This document shows positions 51,240-63,097 of a DNA stretch of 64,000 nucleotides, one piece after another (position 1 is the first letter of the stretch; each line of letters opens with the position of its first letter). The position numbers were made by a program, and so were the translations under genes. Below the pieces are notes generated by a model, which did no database searches, was not told the DNA's origin, and saw only the letters and a program-made list of their open reading frames with translations. The DNA is from Semisulcospira habei. Its lineage: Eukaryota; Mollusca; Gastropoda; Semisulcospiridae. The stretch is from NCBI GenBank assembly GCA_036245525.1, contig BTPG01000003.1, forward strand, positions 193,394,127 to 193,458,126. Reading direction: 5' to 3'.

Positions 51240-51985
51240 TCAATGATGATGATGATGGTAATAATAATAAATGTAATAATAATGATAATGTTAATGATGA
51301 TGATGATGATGATAATAATGATGATGATATAATAATATTAATAATACAATGATAATAATACTAATATAACAAGAACAACAGCAACAACAATAAAAATAAT
51401 AATAGGCATTTAACGTTTACACTAAGTATAGGATAGATCCAGAAAATTATTGGGAACTTTTTAAAATGCAGAAAATCAACATTCAGATTACAATATCAAA
51501 GGAAATATCTTAGGAAAAAGAACAGACAACAGTCAGGCTCGATACAATGGTATAACTATTTCAAAGACAACATTCTACTAAACAAACGATACTGTTTTTC
51601 TAAGTAGAAGCACAGTGCCTGAAGTTAATTATTCAAGTTGTGTATACTTACCTAAATCCTCAGTTGCACTGCTACATCTAAATATCAAACTCTAAAATAA
51701 TGTTCCCCCTTTTGCCAAAGTGCCGAAAATCACTAAACCATCCGAGACGATGCTCAACCTTTTCTAAGCTTGAAACCCACTCCTAAAATTCTTACGATTG
51801 GCGAGTGGGAGAAAGGGACGTCAATCTTCTTTTTTGCATTGTCGCCCTTGTTCAAACTGATTAAAAATTCAGGTCACAAAGTATCTACAACATGTTTACG
51901 TGAAGAGTTTTAATGATCTTTATGAGGCAAAGGAAGTATAAAGGCGGGTACCTTAAATGGTACGAAACGCTCGCCCAGCGAGGGA
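51240..51985. other. Intergenic: GAT/ATA microsatellites, then plain sequence
   Basis: (GAT)n and (AAT)n runs at 51240-51410; no gene or element seen after that. Confidence 0.6.
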
Positions 51986-51989
51986 AATA

Positions 51990-52065
51990 CATCCTTTGAA
52001 GACATAGATCCTTATGAGCCCATGCAAGCGGCATGGGGTCATGAGGATCTATGCCTCTTGCTGCT
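51990..52065 (+). mobile_element. Family A hairpin core
   Basis: GACATAGATCCTTATGAGCC / GTCATGAGGATCTATGCCTC arms around a GCATGCAAGCGGCATG centre; termini not found. Confidence 0.6.
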
Positions 52066-52336
52066 TTATGTACATCGCTACGACCCTTTAGAAAAGGAGT
52101 CATCGGGTTTTCACTCTACCACAGAAAGACATTTTGCATTCGCGGGCTGTGTCTACAGTGACTTTTTGTTGTCCTTAGCCTCACTAGTTACTTGGCCTAA
52201 CCTGCTTTGTTAAAACTTTTTTTTTTGATTTTTCCAGTTTGCAAATACGTGTCTTCCGTTTCAGTGCAAACTGTACAGCAGGCGACAAGCCACAAGATCC
52301 TTTTTAGCCACTATAAACGAGCTTTTTAAGTAAAAG

Positions 52337-52586
52337 TTAACGGCTTCATTGAGAACAGCTGAACATCACCCAACTGCAAGATGCATAATCCTCAAGAGCG
52401 CCCCGCATCAACTGGGGCTCATGAGGTTTCATGGAGTGCAGTTTTTATTCATCTCGAAGTTGTTATGCATCTTATGAGGCCGTTTTTACCTGTGTACCTT
52501 TGAATTAATGCGTCCCCCCCCCCCCCCAACTCATAATGATTTGAACTTCACAACACAAATTGTGGTCAATGGCAGTGGAGAAATTA
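52337..52586 (+). mobile_element. Decayed family A MITE
   Basis: TTAACGGCTTCATTGAGAAC at the left; CAATGGCAGTGGAGAAATTA at the right; weak hairpin CTCAAGAGCGCCCCGC / GGGGCTCATGAGG. Confidence 0.55.
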
Positions 52587-52844
52587 GAATGAAACCACAG
52601 GTCTAGGGCGCATACACGAGTTTAATTCGTCTTCTTAGAGCGGCTCCCACTCGGAACATGCATACGGGCCTTATCTAGCGCAAGCTCCCAAACCCTGCAA
52701 ACAGTCTTTGTTGTCTCTGACATAAGACCTCCTTGAACAAAAGGACAATTATGTCTGCCTATTTCGTGTTGGGTGTCGACATCCTGTCTGCAAATATCGT
52801 ATAAAAAGAAAAAAGGTTTGGTCATTTTATAGACAACCAAAGAC

Positions 52845-52898
52845 TTAACTCATTCGCGGCCAGCCGCATCCGGATGCGACTGGCCGCGAATGAGTTAA
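52845..52898. mobile_element. Family E 54-bp palindrome with TTAA ends
   Basis: TTAACTCATTCGCGGCCAGC read to the centre GCATCCGGATGC and back, with a single mismatch. This is the shortest intact TTAA element in the window. Confidence 0.75.
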
Positions 52899-52967
52899 CC
52901 TCGATATGAATGGTCTTCGAAAGAAGAGCTGAATGTAGTTTGCAGTCAATTTCGTACGAACAATCAG

Positions 52968-53016
52968 TCCATTTTGTGAAAAGCGAAATCTTCAAAGTAA
53001 AACGGCAGAGATAAAA
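52968..53016. mobile_element. Half of a family J element
   Basis: GTCCATTTTGTGAAAAGCGA only; the second arm is absent. Confidence 0.5.
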
Positions 53017-53109
53017 GCTGTTTAATCAGCTGGGCTGTGTTTGCAAATACAGTGATCTGAGACAATACAGCCATAGGTTTTGCTCTCGTCTGTCTGGTAA
53101 TTGGTATCA

Positions 53110-53152
53110 TTAACTCATTCGAGATGTGCCCCATCCGGATACGCGGCATAAA
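53110..53152. mobile_element. Half of a family E element
   Basis: TTAACTCATTCGAGATGTGC then CATCCGGATACGCGGCATAA; the right arm is missing. Confidence 0.55.
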
Positions 53153-53178
53153 GTGTGTTTATGGACTCTTTTCGGTAC

Positions 53179-53420
<242 letters not shown>

Positions 53421-53746
53421 GTAAGTAAAAAGACCCATCCCCCCCCCCCCCACCACCACTCAGAAAAAAAATAAAATAAAAAAATAAATAAAATAAAATA
53501 TAAAAAAATAAAAAAAAATATATAATTATATACACAGGTATGAACCTGACATGTTAATGCAGACAGTCGAGCTATTACATAATCTGCAGCAACAGTAGAA
53601 GAGTATTAGGTAATAGGAAACTTGTAACTAACTATACGAATAGTAGCATAAGGGAGCCGAACATACTATTACTTCTGAAGTAAATATTTATGGAGGCGAT
53701 CTTTGAAGACGCTAATCTTACAAATTGATTTCAGGTGTGGAGGTAA

Positions 53747-53899
<153 letters not shown>

Positions 53900-54222
53900 T
53901 CGAACTCGAACTGGTTTATTGCTTCAGGCATCAGCCCATCAGCAAAATACAGCGATGAGAATCACAATAACAACAGAAAAATGACAGGGGAGGGGTTGGG
54001 GGTATAAAGGGGATTTGGGGTGGGGTTAGGGAAGGGGTGGGGGTTTGCAATGACATGGAATCCATGTCATTAAAGTTCAGTTCGTTGGGTTCATGAATAC
54101 GCGACATGATGGGTCCTGTGAATACAGCGTCCTTGAATCGCCTAAGTGTCATGTCACTTGTCCGGGAGAATAAAATGACAGCTGATTAATATGAACAAAA
54201 AAATTCCTGTTCATGCTAATGT

Positions 54223-55050
54223 TCAGCAAGACTTGCTTGCCTTAGCCAGGTAGTACTGTGTAATCCTGGCCAAGGCAAGCAAGTCTTGCTGTATACGTTC
54301 AATGTCCTGTTTATACTCATTGTCACTGACAGCTGGCAGAAGACCAAGAGCAAACACCATCTCCAAAACTCTGCCGGTCACTGGGTCACACTTGACGTCA
54401 TAACACACAGTCCCTGGGATACGAATGTCGTACATAATTACAAAATCGTCACTCTCGGCCACTAAATAGTTCTTTCCATTCTTTGAGTGGGAGACTACCT
54501 TCTTTAGTCCTAGGTTCCTCGATGTGTCCAGTAGTTTCTTTTTTGTTGACTCGGTCTGAGAGGTGACAAACGTGTACACTTGTTTGGGGTCAAAGCCACG
54601 TGATTCTGCATCTCTGATTTCTGTGTCACACACACCCGTTACAGGTCTAGCACAGTTAATATTGTCAACATCAGCGGTGCATGCGTGCACTGTCTCTGTT
54701 GGTGTTCCAGTTTCCATGTGTACTGTGATTTCGTGCGTCTCAGCTAACGGCGGTGTTGTTGCACGTGCTGCATGGTCACTACAAGGTGTGTTGTCTGGCT
54801 GGGTGATGGTTCTCGTGTACTGTAGTGTACTGTCATTTCCACATTTTTGATTGTAATTGTCATTGTACGTGTGAACCTCAATTTCTTTCACGTTCGTGTT
54901 GTCTAATAAACCGTTGCAGCTATGCAAACTGCCTACCTTGTTTCTGGCCTGTGCCCTCCGTAAGTCTCTACGCACTTGTGACGGTGGTTTTCGTCGCCAG
55001 TAGCCGTCGGTGCAATGTCGGTGTGTTGTTCGTCCCTGTCCGCTGAACAC
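54223..55050 (-). CDS. Unidentified 275-codon ORF, possibly retroelement ORF1-like
   Basis: I do not recognise this protein. It is Thr-rich in the middle, has a basic stretch near residue 19-40 (YWRRKPPSQVRRDLRRAQAR) and a mixed C-terminal region (about 165-275; FVTSQTESTKKKLLDTSRNL, VIMYDIRIPGTVCYD) that looks folded. Codon use is not repeat-like. An overlapping frame 55244-54933 carries an upstream segment (GLPSAAEAVLQSVL, SWKLTGEGTNLVFVLRL) that seems to belong to it, implying a frameshift near 55045. A LINE-type 3' end and GA repeat follow at 53897, so it may be the body of a non-autonomous retroelement. Confidence 0.45.
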   Translation of the reverse strand: MFSGQGRTTHRHCTDGYWRRKPPSQVRRDLRRAQARNKVGSLHSCNGLLDNTNVKEIEVHTYNDNYNQKCGNDSTLQYTRTITQPDNTPCSDHAARATTPPLAETHEITVHMETGTPTETVHACTADVDNINCARPVTGVCDTEIRDAESRGFDPKQVYTFVTSQTESTKKKLLDTSRNLGLKKVVSHSKNGKNYLVAESDDFVIMYDIRIPGTVCYDVKCDPVTGRVLEMVFALGLLPAVSDNEYKQDIERIQQDLLALARITQYYLAKASKSC

Positions 55051-55244
55051 AGCCGTAGTACAAACACTAGGTTAGTCCCTTCCCCGGTCAGTTTCCATGA
55101 CGTGGTGTGATGGCTGGACAGTACAGACTGCAGGACAGCTTCTGCAGCTGACGGAAGTCCGGTGACGGGCATTTTGACGTAGTTTGACAGCAAAAAATAT
55201 CGCAATTTCTGGACGCCAGAAATTTCGTGTCCCCACCTTGCCAA
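55051..55244 (-). CDS. Upstream part of the unidentified ORF, different frame
   Basis: Frame from 55244 with VKMPVTGLPSAAEAV, then SWKLTGEGTNLVFVLRLCSA. It overlaps the next frame by 118 nt. The amphipathic pattern suggests a real domain. Whether the two were one protein, use frameshifting or reflect an indel cannot be decided here. Confidence 0.35.
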
Positions 55245-55255
55245 GGGCAGGCAAC

Positions 55256-55660
<405 letters not shown>

Positions 55661-55662
55661 GC

Positions 55663-55845
<183 letters not shown>

Positions 55846-56183
55846 TCACAATTGGCAGTTGTGAACGCTATTCCGATTCGTCAGACATTACTGACAACGA
55901 AAATGCATTTTAGTTCTTCCATCTCCGATCATTTCTCTTTAATTTTGCGATATCGCAACTCTTTATCCCGTAGAGACGTAGCATCCAAACATGTAGAACA
56001 ATCGACGCCTCTCCCGGTTTGAAGGTAAAGCCTATCAACACACGACGTCTTGCTTGGTTTAAAGGCAAAATCCATCGACAAGCGAAGGCTGTCTGGTTTT
56101 GAAGGCAAAAAGGTCTGTCGACAATTGCCTCGTCTACAATGCGGTGTTTCGACTGGCTTTTGTTTTCTACAAAGGACAAGACT

Positions 56184-56395
56184 TGAACTCATTCAGCCCG
56201 ACGGCGGTATTTCCCAAAGTTTTGGAGGCGCAATCGAATGACTATGCACGAATTGCAGGAGATGGATCGACCATGATAATTTAAGGGCAGTGCCAGATTA
56301 GCTTGGCGCCTGTCGGCGCCAAGCTAATCTGGCACTACCCTTGAATTATCATGGTCCATCCATCTCCTGTTGTAGTGCGTCATTGTGAAGAAGCA
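56184..56395 (+). mobile_element. Family B MITE
   Basis: TTGAACTCATTCAGCCCGAC; core TGCCAGATTAGCTTGGCGCC / GGCGCCAAGCTAATCTGGCA; right end decayed. Confidence 0.7.
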
Positions 56396-56469
56396 ATTTC
56401 GGGGACTCCAGATATTACCTCATCGATCGGTTGAACTAAACTCCGTTTCATCTGCAGCGCCATCTGCAG

Positions 56470-56580
56470 AATGTAGATCGACCGTCATGGTTCAAGGGTA
56501 GTGCCTGATTAGATTTGCGCCTGAAATGGCGCCAAGCTAAAAAGGCGCTACCTTGAATTTTAACCGTCAATCTATCTCTT
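56470..56580 (+). mobile_element. Decayed family B hairpin
   Basis: GATCGACCGTCATGGTTCAA...GGCGCCAAGCTAAAAAGGCG; many mismatches. Confidence 0.5.
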
Positions 56581-56599
56581 TCACCCACATAGCTGATAA

Positions 56600-57030
56600 T
56601 TATAAAAGGCACTAGTCCAAGTGTTCAAGCCGGGGGCGAAAGCACCATGCTGAATTTCTCAACACCCATAGAAACCCAAAGAAAACTTTAAATCCTTGGG
56701 TCAACCACTTAAAGTCTTCACTGTTGGGACAGGAGTAGAGGCCCTACCTTTCGTCAATTTGAAAGTGAGGAAAGGCAAGTGAAAGGATTTATTCTGTCTC
56801 TAAGAAACACTTAATTTTTTTTTTAACGCGATGGGTGCAACCAGTAAATTTTGTCATTTGTTTCAGAAAAATAAAAGTCGTGAAAAGAACTTGAAGTGTG
56901 CTGCATCAGTTGCATGCATAATCATCAATCGCGCACGTTCAAAATCCCATCTCCACTGTTGGACTTGGAGACTTTGCCGAGTAGGGCCGGTGAGTTGGGC
57001 AAACAGATAAAAAAAAAAATGTACATTCAA
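56600..57030. other. Intergenic, no gene seen
   Basis: Plain sequence between a decayed MITE and the SINE; no supported feature. Confidence 0.5.
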
Positions 57031-57036
57031 ACTCCG

Positions 57037-57345
57037 AAATAGCTCAGGCGGTTAAACGTCGGAGCAGGAGAGCGAAGGGAATCGCCGGGTCGTGGGTTCG
57101 AATCCCGTCCCGGCCCCGGTAGCTGGACTCACAATCCAGGGGGAAAAACGGATTTGTTCAATAGCATGTCCGTTGAAAGGTCCTGGTAAATCAAAGTGGC
57201 ACAGTTGGAGTGCGCCTGAGTTGATCAGTGTTCAGGTCGTACTCCATAGGCAATAGATTTCCCTGTCCCCCATAACCCGCCCGTCAGGGCCGTCCATGAT
57301 CACCTCGGTGCTGCGGACGTTAAACCCGAACTAACCAAGCAACTC
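57037..57345 (+). mobile_element. tRNA-derived SINE, nearly full length
   Basis: The head has Pol III box A (TAGCTCAGGCGG, 57040-57051) and box B (GGGTTCGAATCCCG, about 57094-57107), then a unique body and a tail ending GACGTTAAACCCGAACTAAC. ACTCCG lies on both sides and may be the target duplication. Tail fragments of this family lie at 4163 and 42851. Confidence 0.8.
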
Positions 57346-57499
57346 CGGTAGAAACCAAGTAGAAGAATGCACGGGGAAAAGCTGCATACTTTGTGTCCAA
57401 CAACAAAGTCATTCTACCGCTATTATGAGCGTGTGTCTCTTGCTAATTGGGAAACGCTCTAGGCGTTCCTCAGATTGAGGGTGTTAGTGTTAGTTGGGG

Positions 57500-57719
57500 T
57501 TAATCCCTTCACCCGCACAGAAAAAAATTGATCTCTGCCCAACTGCAAGAGACATAGATCATCATGAGCCCCAGCAACTGCTGGGGCTCATGAGGATCCA
57601 TGCCTCTTGTTGATAAGACTTTGTAACCATGTTCCTTTGGCGGTTTTGAATCTTTGAGGTTGAATTTGCAATGATTCTAAATGTACACAATGTGCGTCCA
57701 CTAGCAGTGAAAGGGTTAA
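57500..57719 (+). mobile_element. Family A TTAA-type MITE, well preserved
   Basis: TTAATCCCTTCACCCGCACA to CTAGCAGTGAAAGGGTTAA with TTAA on both sides; hairpin TGAGCCCCAGCAACTGCTGG. Good reference copy for the family's 220-bp length. Confidence 0.8.
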
Positions 57720-57775
57720 GAATGCTAAGTGGACTCATCTTCAGGTTCACATATCGTCAAGGTTTTTTTTTCAGT

Positions 57776-57899
<124 letters not shown>

Positions 57900-58223
57900 C
57901 CTCCCTTTAGAAAAACACAATAGTGATGTCACAGCAAGCACCGTTTTTACATGCATGTGAAGTGAAAAACATTGCAGAATATATTTTTGGGAGGACTGCA
58001 GTATTTAAACCCGAGTCCACTCAAAACTTGCACGAATTAAATGTTATTTTTGATTCAATCTCAATTTAAATAAATAAATAAGTAAATCAGCGCATTAAAT
58101 AGGCGCTTTATCCCAATTGAAAATCGGCTCAAAGCGCCGCCGCGAGCTGAACCCAACAAGCACGCTCACGTCAATCACGCGCATTCACTCACACACTGTA
58201 CACAAACACAGAACATTCACGTG

Positions 58224-58262
58224 TTAAATGCCCTTGAATTATCATGGTCGATCCATCTCCTG
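58224..58262 (+). mobile_element. Single family B arm
   Basis: TGCCCTTGAATTATCATGGT then CGATCCATCTCCTG; no partner arm nearby. Confidence 0.6.
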
Positions 58263-58424
58263 TAAGGGCAAGCTCAAGCTCAATTTATTTAATGTTTCAT
58301 GCTTAAATATTTCAACGGCGAGCGATAAGGCGAATCTTTGTCCCAAACGGGTACCAGACGATAATGTATTTATTTTAGAATCAGTTTTGAGCAACCGTCT
58401 TTTTGTTTTGGTAGAAAAAAGCCT

Positions 58425-58634
58425 GAACCCATTCAGCCCTGACACACTACAGCAGATGGGTCGACCATGATAATTCAAGGGTAGTGCCAGATTAGCTTGG
58501 CGCCTGTCGGCGCCAGGCTAATCTGGCACTGCCCTTGAATTATCATGGTCGATTCATCTCCTGCAACTGGTGCATAGTCATTAGATGACGCCTCCAAAAT
58601 TTGGGAAATACGGCCGTCGGGATGAATGAGTTAA
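58425..58634 (+). mobile_element. Family B TTAA-type MITE
   Basis: AACCCATTCAGCCCTGACAC to CGTCGGGATGAATGAGTTAA; near-perfect core with a GGCGCCTGTCGGCGCC centre. Confidence 0.8.
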
Positions 58635-58675
58635 TACCATCATTAAGTTGGCTACAGCCACCCAAATGATGGTCT

Positions 58676-58882
58676 TTAACCCATTCAGCCCTGACGCACT
58701 ACAGCAGGAGATGAGTCGACCATGATAATTGAAGGGTAGTGCCAAATTAGCTTGGCGCCTCCAAGCTAATCTGGCTCTACCCTTGAATTATCATGGCCGA
58801 TCCATCTCCTGCAACATGTGCACAGTCGTTAGATGACGCCTCCAAAATTTGGGAAATACGGCCGTCGGGCTGCATGAGTTAA
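58676..58882 (+). mobile_element. Family B TTAA-type MITE
   Basis: TTAACCCATTCAGCCCTGAC to CGTCGGGCTGCATGAGTTAA; hairpin centre shortened (TTGGCGCCTCCAAGC). Confidence 0.8.
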
Positions 58883-58929
58883 GGACTGGTGATTCCTCAT
58901 ATTAGTGGTCACTCAAGTCAGTTTCTGCT

Positions 58930-59145
58930 GTATTGTTTTGTGTTGTAACGTATTGTGTCGTACATTTTGCATTGCATTATTGTATTGTTTTGTACTGTGC
59001 TGTACTGTATTGTACTGTATCGTACGTATTGTATTGAATTTTATTTATATTTTATTGTATTGTGTTGTATTTTTTATATTGTATTGTATTGTAGAGTATT
59101 GCATTGTATTGTATTGTCTAGAATTGTATTGTATTGTATTGATTC
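58930..59145. repeat. Degenerate TATTG pentanucleotide repeat
   Basis: GTATT/GTACT units over about 215 bp. Cys/Leu/Tyr-rich frames here are artefacts. Confidence 0.9.
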
Positions 59146-59317
59146 ATTTTCAATGGTTCTTGAAAAAAAAGCCAGTACTCCAACAGATATATAAGCCTAC
59201 AAGAAACTTTCACACACGATATGAACTGTTGTAACGAGCAGATTAAAGAACCACTGTTAGGTGGGGATATTTAGGTACAAGACGAAACAGAAGTATACTT
59301 GCTTAGATTAAAATCTG

Positions 59318-59568
59318 ATTAGCTCCTTGACTGCCGGAGCACATCGACCGACATCTAAATTCAAGAGGCATAGATACTCATGAGCCCCCGCAGATGCGGG
59401 GGCTCATGAGGATCTATGCCTCTTGTTGGATTCATATCTGTGTGCCTCGCGCCGTTGAGAGATTATCTTGCTGCAGAGACATTTATAACATTATCTATGT
59501 CTTTGCCTGCAGTAATGTGTCATGTTTTTAGAGAGAGCGATTTTAGCCGCTTGCAGTGACGGGGTTAA
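59318..59568 (+). mobile_element. Family A TTAA-type MITE
   Basis: TTAGCTCCTTGACTGCCGGA to TTGCAGTGACGGGGTTAA; near-perfect hairpin (GCCCCCGCAGATGCGGGGGC). Confidence 0.75.
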
Positions 59569-59576
59569 ACCTAAGT

Positions 59577-59646
59577 ACACACTGGTTGCCTCCCTCGATT
59601 CGCTACCGCTTTCAGCGGTAGCGAATCGAGGGAGGCAAACAGTGTG
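59577..59646. mobile_element. Family F hairpin
   Basis: CTCGATTCGCTACCGCT / AGCGGTAGCGAATCGAG perfect arms, outer CACACTGGTTGCCTC / GAGGCAAACAGTGTG. Directly follows a family A element. Confidence 0.7.
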
Positions 59647-60003
59647 ACGTCAGTAATGTATCCCGACGCCACATTCTTACGTCAGTTCGTGTCCGGATAT
59701 TTAAACGGCAAAATCGGGAACAATTCCTTGTGGGTCTATATGCTTACCTCGCGGTGAGTAATTTAGTTTAAGTCCTTAACATCTTAAATACCCGACCAAA
59801 CAGTCCTGTGCCAACACAAGGGAGGAACGAGGTTTGGAGCTGAAAGCCCGTCGCAGATTGCCTTCGCCCTTTAGTGTACCATGGGTACACACATTAAAGG
59901 AAGCGTGCACTCGCGGTGCGGAAAACGGGATTTAAATCCATTATGCCATCTGCAGCTACGGCCGCATGCTGGAAGGAAAACATTTAACCCATTTACTGTC
60001 GTT

Positions 60004-60472
60004 GAAAGGGTCAATTTGGCTATATCTAGGCGTAAATCTACCGAGCCTGAATCTACCAAAGGAAAATCATCCTAGCGCCAATTCACACACTGCCGCTCTT
60101 TCACCCAGTTGTGTAATCTGCGTCCCAGTGCGCAAAGGCCATAGGGCCTATGTCAGCCGCCGTTGGCCCGCGCACGGCCGTGCGCGGGCCAACGGCGGCC
60201 GACATCGGCCCGATGGCCTTTTGCCCATTGGTGTGGTGTCAGACCTGTGTGGCTCGATGTGGGTAGGTTTACGATGGACAGACTAGTGTGGAATAGCGGC
60301 AGCGCAAATTTTCTTTGGGTGGGTTCGCGATGGTTAGATTTACGATGGATAGACTTTGCGTGAAACAGTACAATGGGTGGGTTCAAGCCTGGGTAGATTC
60401 TCGCTGGATAGAATTTCCCCGGGTATACTGACGATTTTCGCCTAGAGTGTAGCGAATTTGACCCTTTCAGCT
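60004..60472. mobile_element. Family O MITE with a nested P element
   Basis: Outer ends GAAAGGGTCAATTTGGCTA and TAGCGAATTTGACCCTTTC are inverted, preceded by TTTAACCCATTTACTGTCG. The P element at 60124-60231 is inserted inside. Internal TAGATTTACGATGGATAGAC is repeated directly. Confidence 0.6.
60124..60231. mobile_element. Family P GC-rich palindromic MITE, best copy
   Basis: CCCAGTGCGCAAAGGCCATA to GATGGCCTTTTGCCCATTGG; near-perfect inner palindrome TTGGCCCGCGCACGGCCGTG. Confidence 0.8.
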
Positions 60473-60570
60473 TTACCACCGGAACCTATCACACAATAGC
60501 CATGCGCAAGAGGCAGTTTCATAGATGCCTTATAAGCCCCGGCAACGGCGCGGGCCCTTTAGATCTGTGC

Positions 60571-60651
60571 CAGCACGCAAAGGAAATAGGGCCGGAGTGT
60601 GCGCGGGTCCGCTGTGGCCGACGTCGGCCCGATAACTTTTTGCGTATTGCT
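60571..60651. mobile_element. Family P element, one arm eroded
   Basis: AGCACGCAAAGGAAATAGGG to CGATAACTTTTTGCGTATTG; central palindrome partly deleted. Confidence 0.55.
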
Positions 60652-60782
60652 ATTAGTCTTGCAAGTGTCATTCATATCACTATGTCACAGGCAATAATAA
60701 GCTGAGACGGTTTCAAAGAGATCACTTCAAGACTTATGCAGTGGCGGGGTCTGAATTTATTCGAGACGTACCGCATCCGGCT

Positions 60783-61507
60783 CATCATCATCATCATCAG
60801 TCCCTAACCCGATCTGGGCGTTGGGGGGACTGAAAGGCAGCAGCAACATACAGTGCTCTCCACTGAGTTCTATTTTGGGCGGTGGTAAGCAAGTCTGGCA
60901 TCTCGAGTTCGGTCCATTCTTTTATGTTTGCGACCCAACTCTTTCTCTGACGACCTCGCCGGCGGCTTCCTTCGAGAGTGCCTTGGAGGATAGTCTTGGA
61001 CAGGGTGTTGTGTCGGGTCACGTGGCCAAACCAAGCAAGCTTGCGCCGTTTCACGTTTGCCAGAAGGGGTTCATGTGGGCCCACCAGGGAAATGACAGTG
61101 CTCCGTACATATTCGTTGGTCTTGTGCTCGCAGTACGAGATGCGGAGCAACTTCCTCAGGCATTTGTTCTCAAAGGCCTGGATTTTCTTTTCTGAGTCTG
61201 CAAGCAGTGTCCAAGTCTCACAGCCGTAGAGTAGAATAGACACTACGAGGGACTTGTAAAGCCTCTACTTGATGGTGAAGCTGATGGAGTTACTTCGCCA
61301 GATCCTGTCCAGCCTGGCCATTGCGGATGTTGCTGTACCTATCCTGATACGGATCTCTGCTATGCAGCTACCGTCTTTGGACAAGGTGTCTCCCAAGTAC
61401 TTGAAGCTATTGACCTCTTCTAGCTTCTGGCCGTTCATGTGGATGTTGCTGCTGCTGTCGCTTGTGGTGTTGATCATCACTTTGCTTTTATCCGTACTGA
61501 TCTCTAT
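60783..61507 (-). pseudogene. 5'-truncated RTE-like LINE with 10-bp target duplication
   Basis: Minus-strand frames encode RT end motifs (VNSFKYLGDTLSKDGSC at 61450) and the C-terminus (LLYGCETWTLLADSEKKIQA, RKLAWFGHVTRHNTLSKTIL). The 3' tail is (GAT)n at 60783. GCATCCGGCT repeats at 60773-60782 and 61508-61517. The insertion splits a family E element. A frameshift or stop separates the frames. Confidence 0.85.
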
Positions 61508-61874
61508 GCATCCGGCTACACGGCATTAAAGTACCCTTACGCGTAAAATCTGAAGACACCTTTTGTGTTCCGTTATCGACACACCTAATGAACTTTAACG
61601 GCAGTTTGGACATGCAGCAAACACACATGCGTAATATCACTTATTTATTCTGCCCAACCGTTAGCGTGTCAATCTATTTTTAGCTGTTTCTCGTACTGAT
61701 ACAGTTGTAATTGTAGAACGGAGTGCAGTCGTTGTCAGGTTACTTGATATTAAGACGACCTATGCCGAACTGGATTTTCCTATGTCTAAATGAACGATAA
61801 CTAGACATGTGCGGGGCGTTTCGTAACCATCCGTTACAAAAGTGTATATTTGAACAGTCACGGCAGTAGTGGGC

Positions 61875-61918
61875 CTTTAAGCCGCGTATCCGAATGCAGC
61901 CTGTCTCGAATGTGTGAA
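61875..61918. mobile_element. Half of a family E element
   Basis: AAGCCGCGTATCCGAATGCA then GCCTGTCTCGAATG; left arm missing. Confidence 0.45.
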
Positions 61919-61978
61919 AGGTGCCTCGCATATCAGCACTGTATAATTTTTCTTTCAACAGATACTGCATGTAAAGCT

Positions 61979-62191
61979 AAACTCATTCAGCCCCGACACA
62001 CCGCAGCAAGACATGGATCGAGCACGATAGTTCAAGGGTGGTGCCAGAATAGCTTGGAGCCCATAGGCGCCAAGCTATTCTGGCACCACCCTTGAACTAT
62101 CATGCTCGATCTGTCTCTAGAATTGTAATACAGTCCTTCAGACGGCAACTTCAAAATTGGGTGATTTCGGTCATGGTATGGAATGAGTTAA
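61979..62191 (+). mobile_element. Family B (subtype 2) MITE
   Basis: AAACTCATTCAGCCCCGACA to GGTATGGAATGAGTTAA; arms GGTGGTGCCAGAATAGCTTG / CAAGCTATTCTGGCACCACC. Confidence 0.8.
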
Positions 62192-62199
62192 TGCGCTTG

Positions 62200-62760
62200 A
62201 GAATGTTTTATATCTCGTACTTATATTAGTACTATTTTAAAGTTGTGCCATTATGAATTTAGAGAGCGTTTGAAAATAATAATATGTGCACCAAACTGTA
62301 AACTTGAACTGGGCCCCTTAGTTCGATCAAGCCTTTGCAGACTATGTGCACCCTTACACCCTACCCCTCCCCCCCCCCCCGTAGCCCCCCCCCCCCCTCA
62401 GCTCACCCAACCCCTCAAGAAATAAAGCACCAAACCATTGACTCCCCCGCCCCCCCACCTCGTACACACACATATACAATCATAAGACAAACGAAATGAC
62501 GAAATCATGCCACACACACTATTTATTTACTGATGACATTACAAATGTGGTCATACATCTAATAAAAGAAATACAGTGTTTTAAAGTATGGAAGCCGCAT
62601 AGTAATCGTGTTAAACCATAAGCCGGTGTTTTACGCTAGAATCACGCCTACGCCAGACGGACCCTGTGTCACTTCGGCGTGAAAAAACAAAAACAAAAAC
62701 AAAAACAAAAAAGAAACAACAACTGCCGCTCAAAATTGACCCGAAATCGCATGTGCATGA
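62200..62760. other. Intergenic with C-rich runs
   Basis: C-rich stretches at 62355-62460, then AT-rich and AAAAAC sequence. No gene seen. Confidence 0.6.
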
Positions 62761-62764
62761 AACA

Positions 62765-62867
62765 CCAGTAAACAAAAGTCCTCGGGCCCACGACAGCCGC
62801 AGTGGGCCCGCGCACGGCTGTGCGCGGGCCCACTGTGTCCGTGGGCCTGAGGACTTTTTGCTACTGC
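62765..62867. mobile_element. Family P GC-rich palindromic MITE
   Basis: CCAGTAAACAAAAGTCCTCG to GAGGACTTTTTGCTACTG; inner AGTGGGCCCGCGCACGG / CTGTGCGCGGGCCCACT. Confidence 0.75.
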
Positions 62868-63097
62868 GGACGCTGCTACGCCAGATATATCCAGGTTTGC
62901 CACACCAAAGTGATCTTGGGCCGAGTTTGCCTAACGGATTATTCTGACGAGTTCCACCGGGCTGTTTCCAGCTTACAAAAGTCGAGACATTCAGTAAGAA
63001 AAATTCCCAGAACCTAGTCCTAAGGTCATGACGCTAAATTTTCTAAATAAAAAATCCCCACACAAAACAAAACAGCACAGGCTATAGTCCAGAAATG

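Noticed and set aside
54563..54850. Plus-strand frame opposite the unidentified ORF
   Set aside because: Ser/Val-rich antisense shadow of the minus-strand frame.
57037..57113. A functional tRNA gene
   Set aside because: Boxes A and B are present, but a cloverleaf is not complete by eye and a SINE body and tail follow directly.
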